From Chitinimonas prasina (GTDB lineage: Bacteria > Pseudomonadota > Gammaproteobacteria > Burkholderiales > Chitinimonadaceae): DNA of 64,000 nucleotides. Shown piece by piece: positions 1 to 8,121 of the stretch. The notes beneath the pieces are model-generated. The model searched no databases, was not told the DNA's origin, and worked only from the letters and a program-made list of their open reading frames with translations. The stretch is from NCBI RefSeq assembly GCF_030160395.1, contig NZ_BSOG01000002.1, positions 1 to 64,000 on the forward strand, read 5' to 3'. Each line of letters opens with the position of its first letter. Position 1 is the first letter of the stretch. A program made the translations under genes and the position numbers.

Positions 1-96
1 GATCTGTCCGAGTGCTTCGTGGCCGTCCAGGCGGCGGAAGATGAGGGCTTCGGGGCCGAGCGGGGTGGTGAGGCGGACATTGCGATGATCGAACAT
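1..96 (-). CDS. vgrG: VgrG, type VI secretion tip protein (N-terminal 32 codons only)
   Basis: Partial gene: it starts at 96 and runs off the left edge. The 32 visible residues begin MFDHRNVRLTTPLGPEAL and continue IFRRLDGHEALGQI. This matches the start of VgrG/Rhs-type tip proteins, where a 'TPLGxDxLLFRRLxGxEELG' segment opens the first beta-barrel domain. VgrG trimers cap the Hcp tube of the type VI secretion system and carry effectors. A modest GGGATAA ribosome-binding site lies upstream. The kinase gene at 831-2126 points the same way. No other T6SS gene is visible here, so this could be an orphan vgrG with an effector beyond the edge. Confidence 0.72.
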   Translation of the reverse strand, partial: MFDHRNVRLTTPLGPEALIFRRLDGHEALGQI

Positions 97-267
97 GACT
101 TATCCCGGTGCGTCTTTAGGGGTGATTGGCTGGTTAGCCGATGGCGCGGGTGTAGGCTAGACCCGGCCAGCAGGGCCGAGTTGGCGGTGCGCTAATGCAT
201 CGACATCCAGGTATCTACTATGTGGATGAAAAGACCCAACCTGCCATAGCGACAGGCGTCAGCATGA

Positions 268-438
268 TCAACCGTCTTCTTGCTGACCCAGCAAGGCATT
301 CAGCGTATGGCAGTGGGCGAGGGGGCGATCAGCCAGCCAGAACCGGCCGATTTTGGCGGCGGGCACCTGCGGTCCCAGGTCGCGCGGGCATTCGGCGCCC
401 GCTAAGACGCGCCATCGGGCGCATTGATGGTCGAACAT
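268..438 (-). CDS. Hypothetical 56-residue protein
   Basis: A short frame starting at 438 directly after a strong GGGAGGAA ribosome-binding site. It uses GC-rich codons like its neighbours and ends at 268. The product has three cysteines, one pair sitting near the N-terminus (Cys6 and Cys17), and a segment KIGRFWLADRPLAHCH. I do not recognise a family. Its first four residues and nearby bases (ATGTTCGAYCATC) echo the start of the vgrG gene at 96, so it could instead be a degraded copy of a vgrG start. It lies between vgrG and the kinase gene, all on the same strand. Existence as a gene is uncertain. Confidence 0.4.
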   Translation of the reverse strand: MFDHQCARWRVLAGAECPRDLGPQVPAAKIGRFWLADRPLAHCHTLNALLGQQEDG

Positions 439-476
439 GCATTCCTCCCTACCTATTGCCACTTGTTGCGGCTTTT

Positions 477-600
477 GAGCCGCTAACAAAACCCTTCTGG
501 CGTTGTTGTGCGAGCTTTCCGTACCCACATACTGTCCGCTGCGCGCGCCTGCTCTCGCACGCCTAGCCAGAACCGCTACGCTGGGTTTTGATAGCCGCTC
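477..600 (+). repeat. 124-bp palindromic dispersed repeat, copy 1
   Basis: The element opens GAGCCGCTAACAAAACCC and closes GGGTTTTGATAGCCGCTC, which are imperfect terminal inverted repeats. Inner arms around TTCTGGC and GTGCGAG are also complementary, so the whole unit can fold into one long hairpin. The same unit, also 124 bp and in opposite orientation, lies at 8665-8788. It has no coding capacity that I trust. It resembles a MITE- or REP-type non-autonomous element. It sits upstream of the small gene at 268-438. Confidence 0.75.
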
Positions 601-830
601 TTATTGTCAGTACCACTAGCAATACCTTGCAGGGTCTGCTGCATGCAGTGCATGCCTAATGACATATGGGTAAAATTTTATCGCATCCCGCCTACCCGTG
701 GGCGATAGTCTGATGTGAATTAGTTACTTGTGCTGGTGGTCTTGCTACCCCTATCCCGGTAGGGATGAAACCAGCAGTAGCGGGACAGGCGGCTTAACTG
801 ATGCCCTGCGTCAGCGCATCTTCGATGCGG
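601..830. other. Intergenic stretch without recognised gene
   Basis: This AT-richer 230-bp stretch lies between the palindromic repeat and the end of the kinase gene. I see no convincing reading frame. A short inverted motif (CTACCCCTATCCCGGTAGGG, 747-766) could form a small hairpin downstream of the kinase gene, but it has no T-run, so I do not call it a terminator. Confidence 0.5.
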
Positions 831-2126
831 CTAGAGATCTGAATCATATTCGGCCAACTGCTGGTTGGTAGCGATCAGCCGTTTGACCAGCAGGGCGATG
901 AAGGCCTTGTCAAAGCGTATCTGTAGCTCGTCCGACGCCTGCTTGAGTGATTCGCTGCGTATCTTGAGCACCACGATGTCGCTTTCGGCTGTGACGGTGG
1001 CGGTGCGTACCTTGTTCTCAGGTTGCAGATAGACCATCTCGCCTATGCTTACGCCGGCTTCCAGCGACGATAGCGACCAACCCTTGCGGCTGACTGATAC
1101 CCGGCCCTGTACCAGCAGGTAGAAGGAGTCGCCAGGCGACCCTTCGCGCATCAGCACCGTGCCACGCGGCAAGCAGTGCCATTGGCCCATTCTCAGGGTT
1201 TCCCATAGCGCGACATCGGTGAAATCACGCAGAAAAGGCAAGGCGCGCAGGCGCTCGAAGCGTTCACCGTCTGCAGTCTGGCGGGGTTTCTTGGGCAGTG
1301 CCTGGCTGATAGCGACCAGGGCGCTGGCGAAGTCGCCCCAGTTGGCATACCGCTCCTGAGGTTGCTTGGCCAGTGCCTTGTCGACGACAGCAGCTAGGTC
1401 AGCAGGTAGTTCTGGCCGTATGACGGTCAGCGACAGCGGTGCTTCATTGCCGATCTTGAAGATGGTGGCATAGTCGCTATCGCCCTCAAATGGACGCCGG
1501 CCGGCCAGGAGTTCGAACAGCACCACGCCCAGCGAGAACATGTCGGACTGGTGGGTCAGCGAGGCTTCGCGTATCTGCTCCGGCGACATATAGGCGGGCG
1601 AGCCCACCAGGCCCGATAGCTGGGTGCGGTCTGCACTGGTCACCATGGCGGTGCCAAAGTCGGTCAGCTTGATTTCGCCTTCGCGGCTGCGCAGCAGGTT
1701 GGCTGGTTTGATATCGCGATGCACCAGGCCCAGGCGCTGGGCGTATTCCAGCGCGTGACAGCACTTGTAGGCGATATCGAGCACTTCGGCCAGGGGCAGC
1801 AGATTGTCGGGGGTGGTAAAGGCTTCCAGCGATTCGCCGTCAACGTATTCCAGCACCAGATAGGGTGGGTCTGCTGCTTCGTCGGCATCGAGCAAGGCAA
1901 CAATGTGCGGGTGGCGTAACTGGCCCGCCAGGGTGGCCTCGTTGTGCAGCAGTCGGCGGTAGCGTGTGGCCTGGCGCGCATCCGACAGCAGGTGTGCGTG
2001 GGTCTGCTTGATGGCAACCCGGCGGCTGCCAAAGCTGTCGTAACCGAGGTAGACCGTGCCGGTGGCGCCTCGGCCCAGTTCACGTTCTATGCGGTACTTG
2101 CCTATGCTGGCGGGAATGGCGTTCAT
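831..2126 (-). CDS. Serine/threonine protein kinase with C-terminal cyclic-nucleotide-binding-like domain
   Basis: 431 residues. Residues 11-270 are a Hanks-type kinase: glycine loop GRGATGTV, VAIK with catalytic Lys40, HRDIKPAN with catalytic Asp138, DFG at Asp156, and the APE-like SPAYMSPEQ segment. Residues ~295-410 form a cNMP-binding-like fold, seen in GTVLMREGSPGDSFYLLVQGRVSV and the later GEMVYL. The usual phosphate-binding Arg-Ala pair is not evident, so nucleotide binding is doubtful. There is no transmembrane segment, so it is probably cytosolic. Kinases of this type often accompany type VI secretion loci (PpkA-like regulation), and vgrG lies downstream on the same strand. That link is inference only. 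Confidence 0.88.
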   Translation of the reverse strand: MNAIPASIGKYRIERELGRGATGTVYLGYDSFGSRRVAIKQTHAHLLSDARQATRYRRLLHNEATLAGQLRHPHIVALLDADEAADPPYLVLEYVDGESLEAFTTPDNLLPLAEVLDIAYKCCHALEYAQRLGLVHRDIKPANLLRSREGEIKLTDFGTAMVTSADRTQLSGLVGSPAYMSPEQIREASLTHQSDMFSLGVVLFELLAGRRPFEGDSDYATIFKIGNEAPLSLTVIRPELPADLAAVVDKALAKQPQERYANWGDFASALVAISQALPKKPRQTADGERFERLRALPFLRDFTDVALWETLRMGQWHCLPRGTVLMREGSPGDSFYLLVQGRVSVSRKGWSLSSLEAGVSIGEMVYLQPENKVRTATVTAESDIVVLKIRSESLKQASDELQIRFDKAFIALLVKRLIATNQQLAEYDSDL

Positions 2127-2187
2127 GGTTTCATTTTACAGCCACTCCAGCCAGGTTTTGCTTTTGTATGCGCCCCTGCAGTTCAAC

Positions 2188-2892
2188 TCAATCAGCTGGT
2201 TGAGATGCCATACTGCGGGCAAATGTGCTGATCAGCCTGGCGGACTCGCTGGGTAGGGTTTGCAGGACAAAATGTGGCGCCGCAAGCGTGGCTAGCTGGC
2301 AGTGCGGCGCCTGCCGCTTGATGGCTGAGTAGGCGCCAGCTCTAACCAGCCTGTCATCTGCCGCTTGCAGGTAGAGCATGGGTAGCTTGCATGCCCGCAG
2401 GGCAGGGCGAGCGTCCACTCGCAGCACGGCGGCTATTCTGCTTCGGAGGGTTGCACCGCTGATCTGCTGCGTGGCGGCCAGCACGGCATCCAGGCAACTG
2501 GCCGTGGCATATCGGCCCAACACATAGCGGCATGCCAACATTTGAAGCCGACGGTTGTGGAGGAGGCCAGGTACCAGCGTGCTGATGGCCGGTGGGAGGG
2601 GTATAGGGCTATGGGCGAAGGTGGCGCACAGTATCAGGCCCATCAAGCCGCTAGGCTGGCGGGCGGCAATCTGTATGGCGATGGGGCCGGAAAAGGATTC
2701 GCCCAGCAGCAGATAAGGCGTTTCGGTGGGTAGTTGGGCGACTACCCAGGCTGCAAGCTCTGTGTAGTCCAAGGGCTGATCGGGATAGCGGATGACCTGC
2801 GTGGTGAGTTCGCCCCCCAGGGCGGCCAGCAGGGGGGCGAACAAGGTCCCCGTGCCGTCCATGCCGGGGAGAAGGACCAGTCGCTCTACCAA
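2188..2892 (-). CDS. Alpha/beta hydrolase
   Basis: About 234 residues. Strand-1 sequence VLLPGMDGTG is followed by the nucleophile elbow GESFSG (Ser). A late LQAADDRLV supplies an acidic residue and AAPHFVLQ the histidine, so the catalytic triad looks complete. I place the start at a TTG at 2892, which overlaps the ubiA stop codon (TTGGTAG) and suggests translational coupling. In-frame upstream starts, up to an ATG at 2988, would lie inside ubiA and add residues unlike the family. Transcribed with ubiC and ubiA. The substrate is unknown, and a role in quinone metabolism is only suggested by position. Confidence 0.8.
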   Translation of the reverse strand: MVERLVLLPGMDGTGTLFAPLLAALGGELTTQVIRYPDQPLDYTELAAWVVAQLPTETPYLLLGESFSGPIAIQIAARQPSGLMGLILCATFAHSPIPLPPAISTLVPGLLHNRRLQMLACRYVLGRYATASCLDAVLAATQQISGATLRSRIAAVLRVDARPALRACKLPMLYLQAADDRLVRAGAYSAIKRQAPHCQLATLAAPHFVLQTLPSESARLISTFARSMASQPAD

Positions 2893-3779
2893 GGCTTCCA
2901 GGCTGCGGTAGCCGACCAGTAGTCGAGCGCAATGCCGGCAAAGACAGCCATGCCTACCCAGTTGTTGTCCAGGAAGGCCTGGAAACACTTGGCGCGGTCA
3001 CGGCCGCGTATCTGGCGATATTGCAGGGCGATCAACAATGCCGCCACCCCCAGGCCCAGGTACCAGAATGTGGTGCGCTGCAGTAGCAAGCCTATGCCGA
3101 CCATGCTGAGCAGGAACAGTGCATGGCAGACCATGACGGCTTCGGCATCAAAGCGGCCAAAGGTGATGGCGCTGGTCTTGATGCCGATCTTCAGGTCGTC
3201 GGGCTTGTCGACCATGGCGTACTCGGTATCGTAAGCCACCACCCAGAACAGGTTGGCGGCGACCAGGCACCAGGCGATATAGGGCACGGTGCCATGCACG
3301 GCCGCAAAGGCCATCGGTATGCCAAAGCTGAATGCCAGCCCCAGGTAGGCCTGGGGGATGGGGAGAAAGCGCTTGGTGTAGGGGTAGCTGGCCGCGAGGA
3401 TGACGGCGGGTATGGACATCCACAGGGTCAGGCGGTTGAGTGGCAATACCAGCAGAAAGGCGGCCAGGGCCAGTACCGCAGCCAGGATCAGGGCCTCTTT
3501 GGTCGATACCCGTCCGGCGGCGAGTGGACGCTCGCGGGTACGGTCTACGTGGCCATCGAAATCCTTGTCGGCGTAGTCGTTGATGACGCAGCCGGCAGAG
3601 CGCATCAGCAAGGTGCCCAGGGCGAAGATCCACAGTATCACCGGATTGGGCATGCCCTCGCTGGCCACCCACAGGCCCCACAAAGTGGGCCAGAGCAGCA
3701 GCAGAATGCCGATGGGCTTGTCCAGCCGCATCAACTTCTCGTATTGGTTCAGGCGTTGCTTGAAGTGGGTCCAGGTCAT
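2886..3779 (-). CDS. ubiA: 4-hydroxybenzoate polyprenyltransferase UbiA
   Basis: 297 residues, the usual length. It joins 4-hydroxybenzoate to the polyprenyl tail in ubiquinone synthesis, in the inner membrane. Both aspartate-rich Mg-pyrophosphate motifs are present: NDYADKDFDGHVDRT (residues ~67-81) and DKPDDLKIGIKT further on. The N-terminal YEKLMRLDKPIGILLLLWPTLWGL is the classic family start (first transmembrane helix). Its ATG overlaps the ubiC stop by 4 bp (ATGA). The order ubiC-ubiA is standard in proteobacteria. Confidence 0.97.
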   Translation of the reverse strand: MTWTHFKQRLNQYEKLMRLDKPIGILLLLWPTLWGLWVASEGMPNPVILWIFALGTLLMRSAGCVINDYADKDFDGHVDRTRERPLAAGRVSTKEALILAAVLALAAFLLVLPLNRLTLWMSIPAVILAASYPYTKRFLPIPQAYLGLAFSFGIPMAFAAVHGTVPYIAWCLVAANLFWVVAYDTEYAMVDKPDDLKIGIKTSAITFGRFDAEAVMVCHALFLLSMVGIGLLLQRTTFWYLGLGVAALLIALQYRQIRGRDRAKCFQAFLDNNWVGMAVFAGIALDYWSATAAWKPW

Positions 3780-4309
3780 GGCGTAACAGCAGGTAGAAAG
3801 ACTTCGGTGACAAGTATGCGCGCCTGGCCCAGCTCAAAGCGAGAGCGGCGTGCCCATAGGCGTGCCGGCAGGGGGCCGACTTCGGTCTCGGCGCGGCGGT
3901 AGAGTGCATGGCGTTTGTCCAGCCCTCGGTAAGCCAGCGCACTGCGCCTGACTTTGGGGTTGGCGAACAGGGTCGCTCCCAGGGGCTTGGTGCCTTGGCG
4001 GCGTAGGCGCTGATAGCCATGGAACAAGGCACTGCGGGGCATGACCGAGTGTGCGAACACCAGGGGAGTATTGCCACTCATGAGCAGCACTTCCCGCACG
4101 ATGGCCAGTTGCGAGCGCTTGAGCCCCAGTGCACGCAGCTCGTCGCGATTGGGCCTGGCCCAATGCTGGCGCAGCAGCTTGACCTTGAAGCCGGGAAACC
4201 GGGCAATCAATCGGGCGGTAAGTGAGCCGGGGTGTGTTAGCCAGCGGCGCAGCGCGCGTGGCGCACGGCTGGCGGGATGCTCCCAGCGGTGACTGGCGAT
4301 ATGCGACAT
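3776..4309 (-). CDS. ubiC: Chorismate--pyruvate lyase UbiC
   Basis: 177 residues, cytosolic. It converts chorismate to 4-hydroxybenzoate and pyruvate, the first committed step of ubiquinone synthesis. The conserved VREVLLMSGNTPLVFAHSV segment and the later GTKPLGATLFANPKVRRS are recognisable UbiC landmarks; the Arg, Gly-Xaa-Leu and late Glu (TEVFLP) fit its active site. It feeds directly into UbiA, encoded next with a 4-bp overlap. First gene of the three-gene unit. Confidence 0.95.
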   Translation of the reverse strand: MSHIASHRWEHPASRAPRALRRWLTHPGSLTARLIARFPGFKVKLLRQHWARPNRDELRALGLKRSQLAIVREVLLMSGNTPLVFAHSVMPRSALFHGYQRLRRQGTKPLGATLFANPKVRRSALAYRGLDKRHALYRRAETEVGPLPARLWARRSRFELGQARILVTEVFLPAVTP

Positions 4310-4421
4310 GACGGTAGCAAGGCGGCGAAAGCGGCGATTATGCCAGACACGGCTTGCCAGCGCGGTGTTGATGGGCCACCAGAGAATGAAACAGCATGTC
4401 GCCCGAATGTGGCGGGGCGTG

Positions 4422-5159
4422 CTAGCGCCAGCGCGCCTCTATGCGTGCATACTCGCCTGTTTGATGCAGTTTCTCCAGGCCTTCGTCAAACAGCCTGATG
4501 TAGCGCTCAACCCCTGTCTTCTTCGGGGCGAAGGAGACATAGATGTCCGGCTCTATCAGGGTGCCTACCGACTTGTAGCGGCCTTTGAGGGACGGCTGGG
4601 TACGGCCTATGTGGTTGGCTATCCGGTCATAGACCAAGGCGTAATCCACCCGACGTGCGACGAGTTTGCGCAGGGCGAACAGGTCGGAATTGCCGATATC
4701 GCGGTGCATGGCCGTATCGCTATCAAAGGGTGTACCGTAGTCGTAGCCATTGGTAACGGCAATCAGGCGGCCACGCAGGTCTGGCAAGCGGATGACCTTG
4801 TCGGGATGGTCTGTGCGGGCATAGATGTCGATGCGGCCTTTGAACAGCGGCTGTTTGTGCCAGCGGTAGCGTTTCTCCAGCAGGCTGTTGCGCAGGGTAT
4901 CGAAACAGCCATCCAGCAGGTTTTGCTCGGTCAGCTTCATGCATCGTGCATAGGGGAGCGAGACCAGCTCGACATCCACGCCCACCTGCTTGTAGGCAGC
5001 GCGTACTAGGTCGGCAGCGAACCCCACCGGTTTGCCCTGCAAGGTGCCTGAATAGGGGTACCAGTCATCTTCCGCGCCGATACGTACTGTTTCTGCCGCC
5101 AGGCAAGGGAGGAGAGTAATCAGCAGAGCAAGTGCAAAGAGTCGTACCATGACTGACAT
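4422..5159 (-). CDS. Periplasmic solute-binding protein, SBP_bac_3 family
   Basis: About 245 residues with an N-terminal signal peptide (VRLFALALLITLLPCLAAE). The mature protein starts TVRIGAEDDWYPYSG, typical of amino-acid-binding family 3 proteins, and continues with PYARCMKLTE, GCFDTLR and VTNGYDYG. It is clearly a paralogue of the protein at 15208-15966, sharing AEDDWYP, PYARCM, GCFxTLR, WHxQPxF and VTNGY. No permease or ATPase gene is adjacent, so it may act alone or with a distant transporter or sensor. The start at 5159 is uncertain: a GTG at 5174 and an ATG at 5150 are alternatives. Ligand unknown. Confidence 0.85.
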   Translation of the reverse strand: MSVMVRLFALALLITLLPCLAAETVRIGAEDDWYPYSGTLQGKPVGFAADLVRAAYKQVGVDVELVSLPYARCMKLTEQNLLDGCFDTLRNSLLEKRYRWHKQPLFKGRIDIYARTDHPDKVIRLPDLRGRLIAVTNGYDYGTPFDSDTAMHRDIGNSDLFALRKLVARRVDYALVYDRIANHIGRTQPSLKGRYKSVGTLIEPDIYVSFAPKKTGVERYIRLFDEGLEKLHQTGEYARIEARWR

Positions 5160-5218
5160 GATAGATCGCGCCACATTGTCTATTGTGTGCCGCGCAGAAT
5201 ATTTACATGCTTTGTCTT

Positions 5219-6055
5219 ATGGATGCTAACGACCCAACCGCCGAATACGTCCGCTTTCATCGCCCCGCCCAGTTCGATGGGCTGGAACTGCTGACCGCGC
5301 ACTATTTTGATCACAGCTTTGCGCCGCACGTGCACGAGGGCTATTGCATTGCCTTGATCGAACAGGGCGCAGAGCGCTTTCGCTGCCGGGGGACGGAGCA
5401 TTGTGCCGGCGTGGGTACGCTGGCTATCGTCAACCCGGACGAAGTCCACACCGGGCGGCGGGCGGGCGAGGAGGGCTGGAGCTACAAGGTGTTCTACCCC
5501 GACCCCGACCTGATACGTCGCTTATGCATCGACATGGGAAACTGGCAGGGCGGAACGCCATTCTTCCCTGAGGCGGTGGTGGATGATGCCAGCCTGGTCA
5601 TGCCCATGCGCCAGTTGCACCAGGCCCTGACTGGCCCGGCCAGCCAGTTGGAGCGGGAAGTCCGCTGGCACGAGGCCATGGGCTCGCTGCTGCGGCGGCA
5701 TGCCAGAGGGCTGTCGCAACCCTTGGGTGGATATGGCGAGCGCGCAGCGGTGCGCCGGGTACAGGCGCTGTTACGGGAGCGGCATGCCGAGAATCCTGGC
5801 CTGCAGGAATTGGCCGATGCCGTGGGCTTGAGTCCCTGGCATTTGAATCGCGTGTTCCGGCAACAAGTGGGCTTGCCGCCCCACGCCTACCAGACCCAGA
5901 TCAGGCTGGCCCGAGCCAAGACCTTGCTGCGCGGTGGACAGAGTCTCAGCGATATCTCGCAAGCGCTGGGTTATGCCGACCAGCCGCACTTTGGCCGTCA
6001 GTTCAAGCGGGCGTTTGGTGTGACCCCGGGGCAGTATCGGCAAGCGTTAGTCTGA
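5219..6055 (+). CDS. AraC-family transcriptional regulator
   Basis: About 278 residues. The N-terminal AraC-ligand cupin has HSFAPHVHEGYCIALIEQG and NPDEVHTGRR. Two helix-turn-helix motifs occupy the C-terminal ~100 residues: LQELADAVGLSPWHLNRVFRQQVG and LSDISQALGYADQPHFGRQFKRAFG. It ends 72 bp before azlC on the same strand. AraC regulators are often found beside AzlCD exporters and probably control them. The start is uncertain: ATG 5219 is chosen, with ATG 5207 and TTG 5183 also in frame and no clear ribosome-binding site at any. Confidence 0.93.
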   Translation: MDANDPTAEYVRFHRPAQFDGLELLTAHYFDHSFAPHVHEGYCIALIEQGAERFRCRGTEHCAGVGTLAIVNPDEVHTGRRAGEEGWSYKVFYPDPDLIRRLCIDMGNWQGGTPFFPEAVVDDASLVMPMRQLHQALTGPASQLEREVRWHEAMGSLLRRHARGLSQPLGGYGERAAVRRVQALLRERHAENPGLQELADAVGLSPWHLNRVFRQQVGLPPHAYQTQIRLARAKTLLRGGQSLSDISQALGYADQPHFGRQFKRAFGVTPGQYRQALV

Positions 6056-6127
6056 TGGGCATTGCGCAAGAATGTTCAATACGGCGCGAAACGGCCCACG
6101 TATCTTGCTTGTCAGGAGGTTTTATCC

Positions 6128-6853
6128 ATGACAACAACGTATCACCCCACTCGCCATGGCGAGTTGCTGCAGGGCGCTCGTGACTCGCTGCCCATGCTGG
6201 CAGGCGCAGCGCCCTTCGGCATCATCTTTGGCACCCTGGCCGGCCCCAGCGGCCTATCGTTGCTGGGGGCCATGGGCATGTCGCTGTTCGTGTTTGCAGG
6301 CTCATCGCAGTTTATTGCCCTGACCTTGCTCTCGGGCGGGGCGGGCCTGGCGGTCATAGTATTCACCACCTTTGTGGTCAACCTGCGGCATGCGCTGTAT
6401 TCCGCTACCCTGCTGCCCCATGTGGCGGCATTGGGGCAGCGCTGGCGCATACCCCTGGCTTTCTGGCTGACGGATGAAACGTTCGCCGTGGTGCAGCATC
6501 GCTATGGCGCGGCGGATGCCTCCCCGCTCAAGCATTGGTATCACTTGGGCTCCAGCCTGGCCATGTATGGCAATTGGATAGTCTGGACCTTGGTAGGCGT
6601 GCTGCTGGGTAGATCGTTCGAGGGATTGGACAAGCTGGGGCTGGAGTTTGCGATGGTGGCCACCTTTACCGGCATCGTGGTTTCGCTGCTCAAGACCCGG
6701 CCCATGGTGGCGGCGGCCATTGCGGCTGGCGCAGTGGCCCTGCTGGCCAGGGATATGCCCTATAAGCTGGGCCTGTTGCTGGCGGCATTGGCAGGTGTGG
6801 TCGTGGGCGTCCTGCTGGAAGGCCGCAACGCCACCGAGGAGGGACAGGCATGA
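6128..6853 (+). CDS. azlC: AzlC-family branched-chain amino acid exporter, large subunit
   Basis: 241 residues, polytopic inner-membrane protein. The opening GARDSLPMLAGAAPFGIIFGTLAG and the later FAGSSQFIALTLL and VNLRHALYSATLLPH are AzlC/YgaZ hallmarks. The start ATG at 6128 follows an excellent CAGGAGGT ribosome-binding site; a TTG at 6062 is in frame but less likely. It pairs with the small AzlD subunit, whose ATG overlaps its stop by 4 bp. Together they export branched-chain amino acids or related substrates. Probably controlled by the upstream AraC regulator. Confidence 0.94.
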   Translation: MTTTYHPTRHGELLQGARDSLPMLAGAAPFGIIFGTLAGPSGLSLLGAMGMSLFVFAGSSQFIALTLLSGGAGLAVIVFTTFVVNLRHALYSATLLPHVAALGQRWRIPLAFWLTDETFAVVQHRYGAADASPLKHWYHLGSSLAMYGNWIVWTLVGVLLGRSFEGLDKLGLEFAMVATFTGIVVSLLKTRPMVAAAIAAGAVALLARDMPYKLGLLLAALAGVVVGVLLEGRNATEEGQA

Positions 6854-7176
6854 GTCAATACGAACTAGCGGTGATACTGGGCATGACGGCGGTGACGTTC
6901 CTGATCCGCTACTCCTTCTTTGCCCTGGGCGACAAAGTGCAGTTCCCGCCATTGGTCAAGCGCGCCTTACGTTACGTGCCGGTGGCTGTACTGACGGCGA
7001 TCGTGGTTCCCATGGTGTTGTTGCCCGATGGTCGGCAGTGGCAGCTGGATTGGCGCAATGCCTGGTTGCTGGGCGCATTGGTGAGCGCCTTTATCGCCTG
7101 GCGGTTCAATCATTTACTGGCCGCAATGGGCGGCGGCATGGCGGTGTTCTTTCTGTGGCGATGGTTGCTGGCATAA
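6850..7176 (+). CDS. azlD: AzlD-family branched-chain amino acid exporter, small subunit
   Basis: 108 residues with about four hydrophobic segments. It starts with a segment typical of AzlD/YgaH, VILGMTAVTFLIRYSFFAL, and continues with LRYVPVAVLTAIVVPMVL. It overlaps azlC by 4 bp (ATGA), as expected for co-translated subunits of one transporter in the inner membrane. Confidence 0.93.
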   Translation: MSQYELAVILGMTAVTFLIRYSFFALGDKVQFPPLVKRALRYVPVAVLTAIVVPMVLLPDGRQWQLDWRNAWLLGALVSAFIAWRFNHLLAAMGGGMAVFFLWRWLLA

Positions 7177-7193
7177 GCCCGCTGCGGGCTGGC

Positions 7194-8108
7194 ATGCGCC
7201 GTTTGGCGCTGATCGGGGGGATTGCAGCACTGCTGCCTTTGCTGGCCTATGGGCTGGGTAGCCTGGATTGGCGCTTGGAACTGTTCAGCCACTTTCTGCC
7301 ACACGCTAGCGTGCTGCTGGCGGTAGTGGCATGGGTGGTGGGCAAGGGCAGGGCCAGGCAAGGGTTTGCTCTGGCTGGCTGCCTGGGCCTTATGGCGACC
7401 ATACAGCCGCTTCTGCCCTCCTCGGCCAAGCCGGCAGGGCAGGGCGGGGCCATCAGGCTGCTGAGCTACAACGTGTATCTGCATAATCCAGATATGGTGG
7501 ATGTGCAGATGCAGATAGCGCGGCACGACCCCGATCTCATCTTGCTGATCGAACTCACCCCGGTGCAATGGCAGCAATTGCATGCCCTCCGCAAGCGCTA
7601 TCCCCACGGTTGTGCCCATCCACAAGATGACCCGTTTGGCATGGCGGTGTTGTCGCGCTTGCCCTTGCGCAGCTGCGTGGTGGAAGGCGAAGACCTGGGT
7701 TTGCCGGTGATCGTGGCCAGGCTGGAGCGGGGGCCCTATCTGGTGGGGCTGCATGCGCCACCGCCGCTGAGCCCCTTGTTGGCCAGCCAGCGCCAGGCCA
7801 TGCTGGGACATTGGTCGCGGCGCTTGGCCGATCAGCCCGATGCCTTGCTGATGGGCGACCTGAACCTGACGCCCTGGTCACCGATCTATCGCCAGTTGCT
7901 GAGCAACTCGGGGCTGCGTGATGCCCGAGCCGGGCAGGGTATGCTGGCCAGCTGGCCGGCCGGCCTGGGGGTGTTGGGCCTGCCGTTGGATCAGGCCTTG
8001 GTTGGCCGTGCCTGGGCGGTTGCCGACCTGCAAGTGGGGAGTGCTGGTATGTCTGATCACCGTCCCTTGATATTGACGGTGGCGCCGCGGGCGCAGGACG
8101 CGCCCTGA
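7194..8108 (+). CDS. Membrane-anchored endonuclease/exonuclease/phosphatase-family protein
   Basis: About 304 residues. Two or three N-terminal hydrophobic helices lead into an EEP domain. Its landmarks are LSYNVYLHNPD (metal-site Asn), LIELTPVQWQQL (catalytic Glu), LMGDLNLTPWSPIYR (Asp and Asn) and the terminal SDHRPLIL (Asp-His). The family hydrolyses phosphodiesters in nucleic acids, lipids or inositol phosphates; the substrate here is unknown. This layout is like YafD/YbhP-type proteins. The ATG at 7194 is chosen; an ATG at 7161, overlapping azlD, is also possible and would make it part of the azlCD operon. Confidence 0.85.
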   Translation: MRRLALIGGIAALLPLLAYGLGSLDWRLELFSHFLPHASVLLAVVAWVVGKGRARQGFALAGCLGLMATIQPLLPSSAKPAGQGGAIRLLSYNVYLHNPDMVDVQMQIARHDPDLILLIELTPVQWQQLHALRKRYPHGCAHPQDDPFGMAVLSRLPLRSCVVEGEDLGLPVIVARLERGPYLVGLHAPPPLSPLLASQRQAMLGHWSRRLADQPDALLMGDLNLTPWSPIYRQLLSNSGLRDARAGQGMLASWPAGLGVLGLPLDQALVGRAWAVADLQVGSAGMSDHRPLILTVAPRAQDAP

Positions 8109-8121
8109 CGCCCGATCGGAC

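Noticed and set aside
601-830. Terminator near CTACCCCTATCCCGGTAGGG
   Set aside because: The stem is short and interrupted, with no T-run.
6648-7193. Long N-terminal extension of the EEP-family gene inside azlD
   Set aside because: The extension overlaps azlC and azlD in another frame and has arginine/tryptophan-rich nonsense composition. The family start fits near 7194 or 7161.
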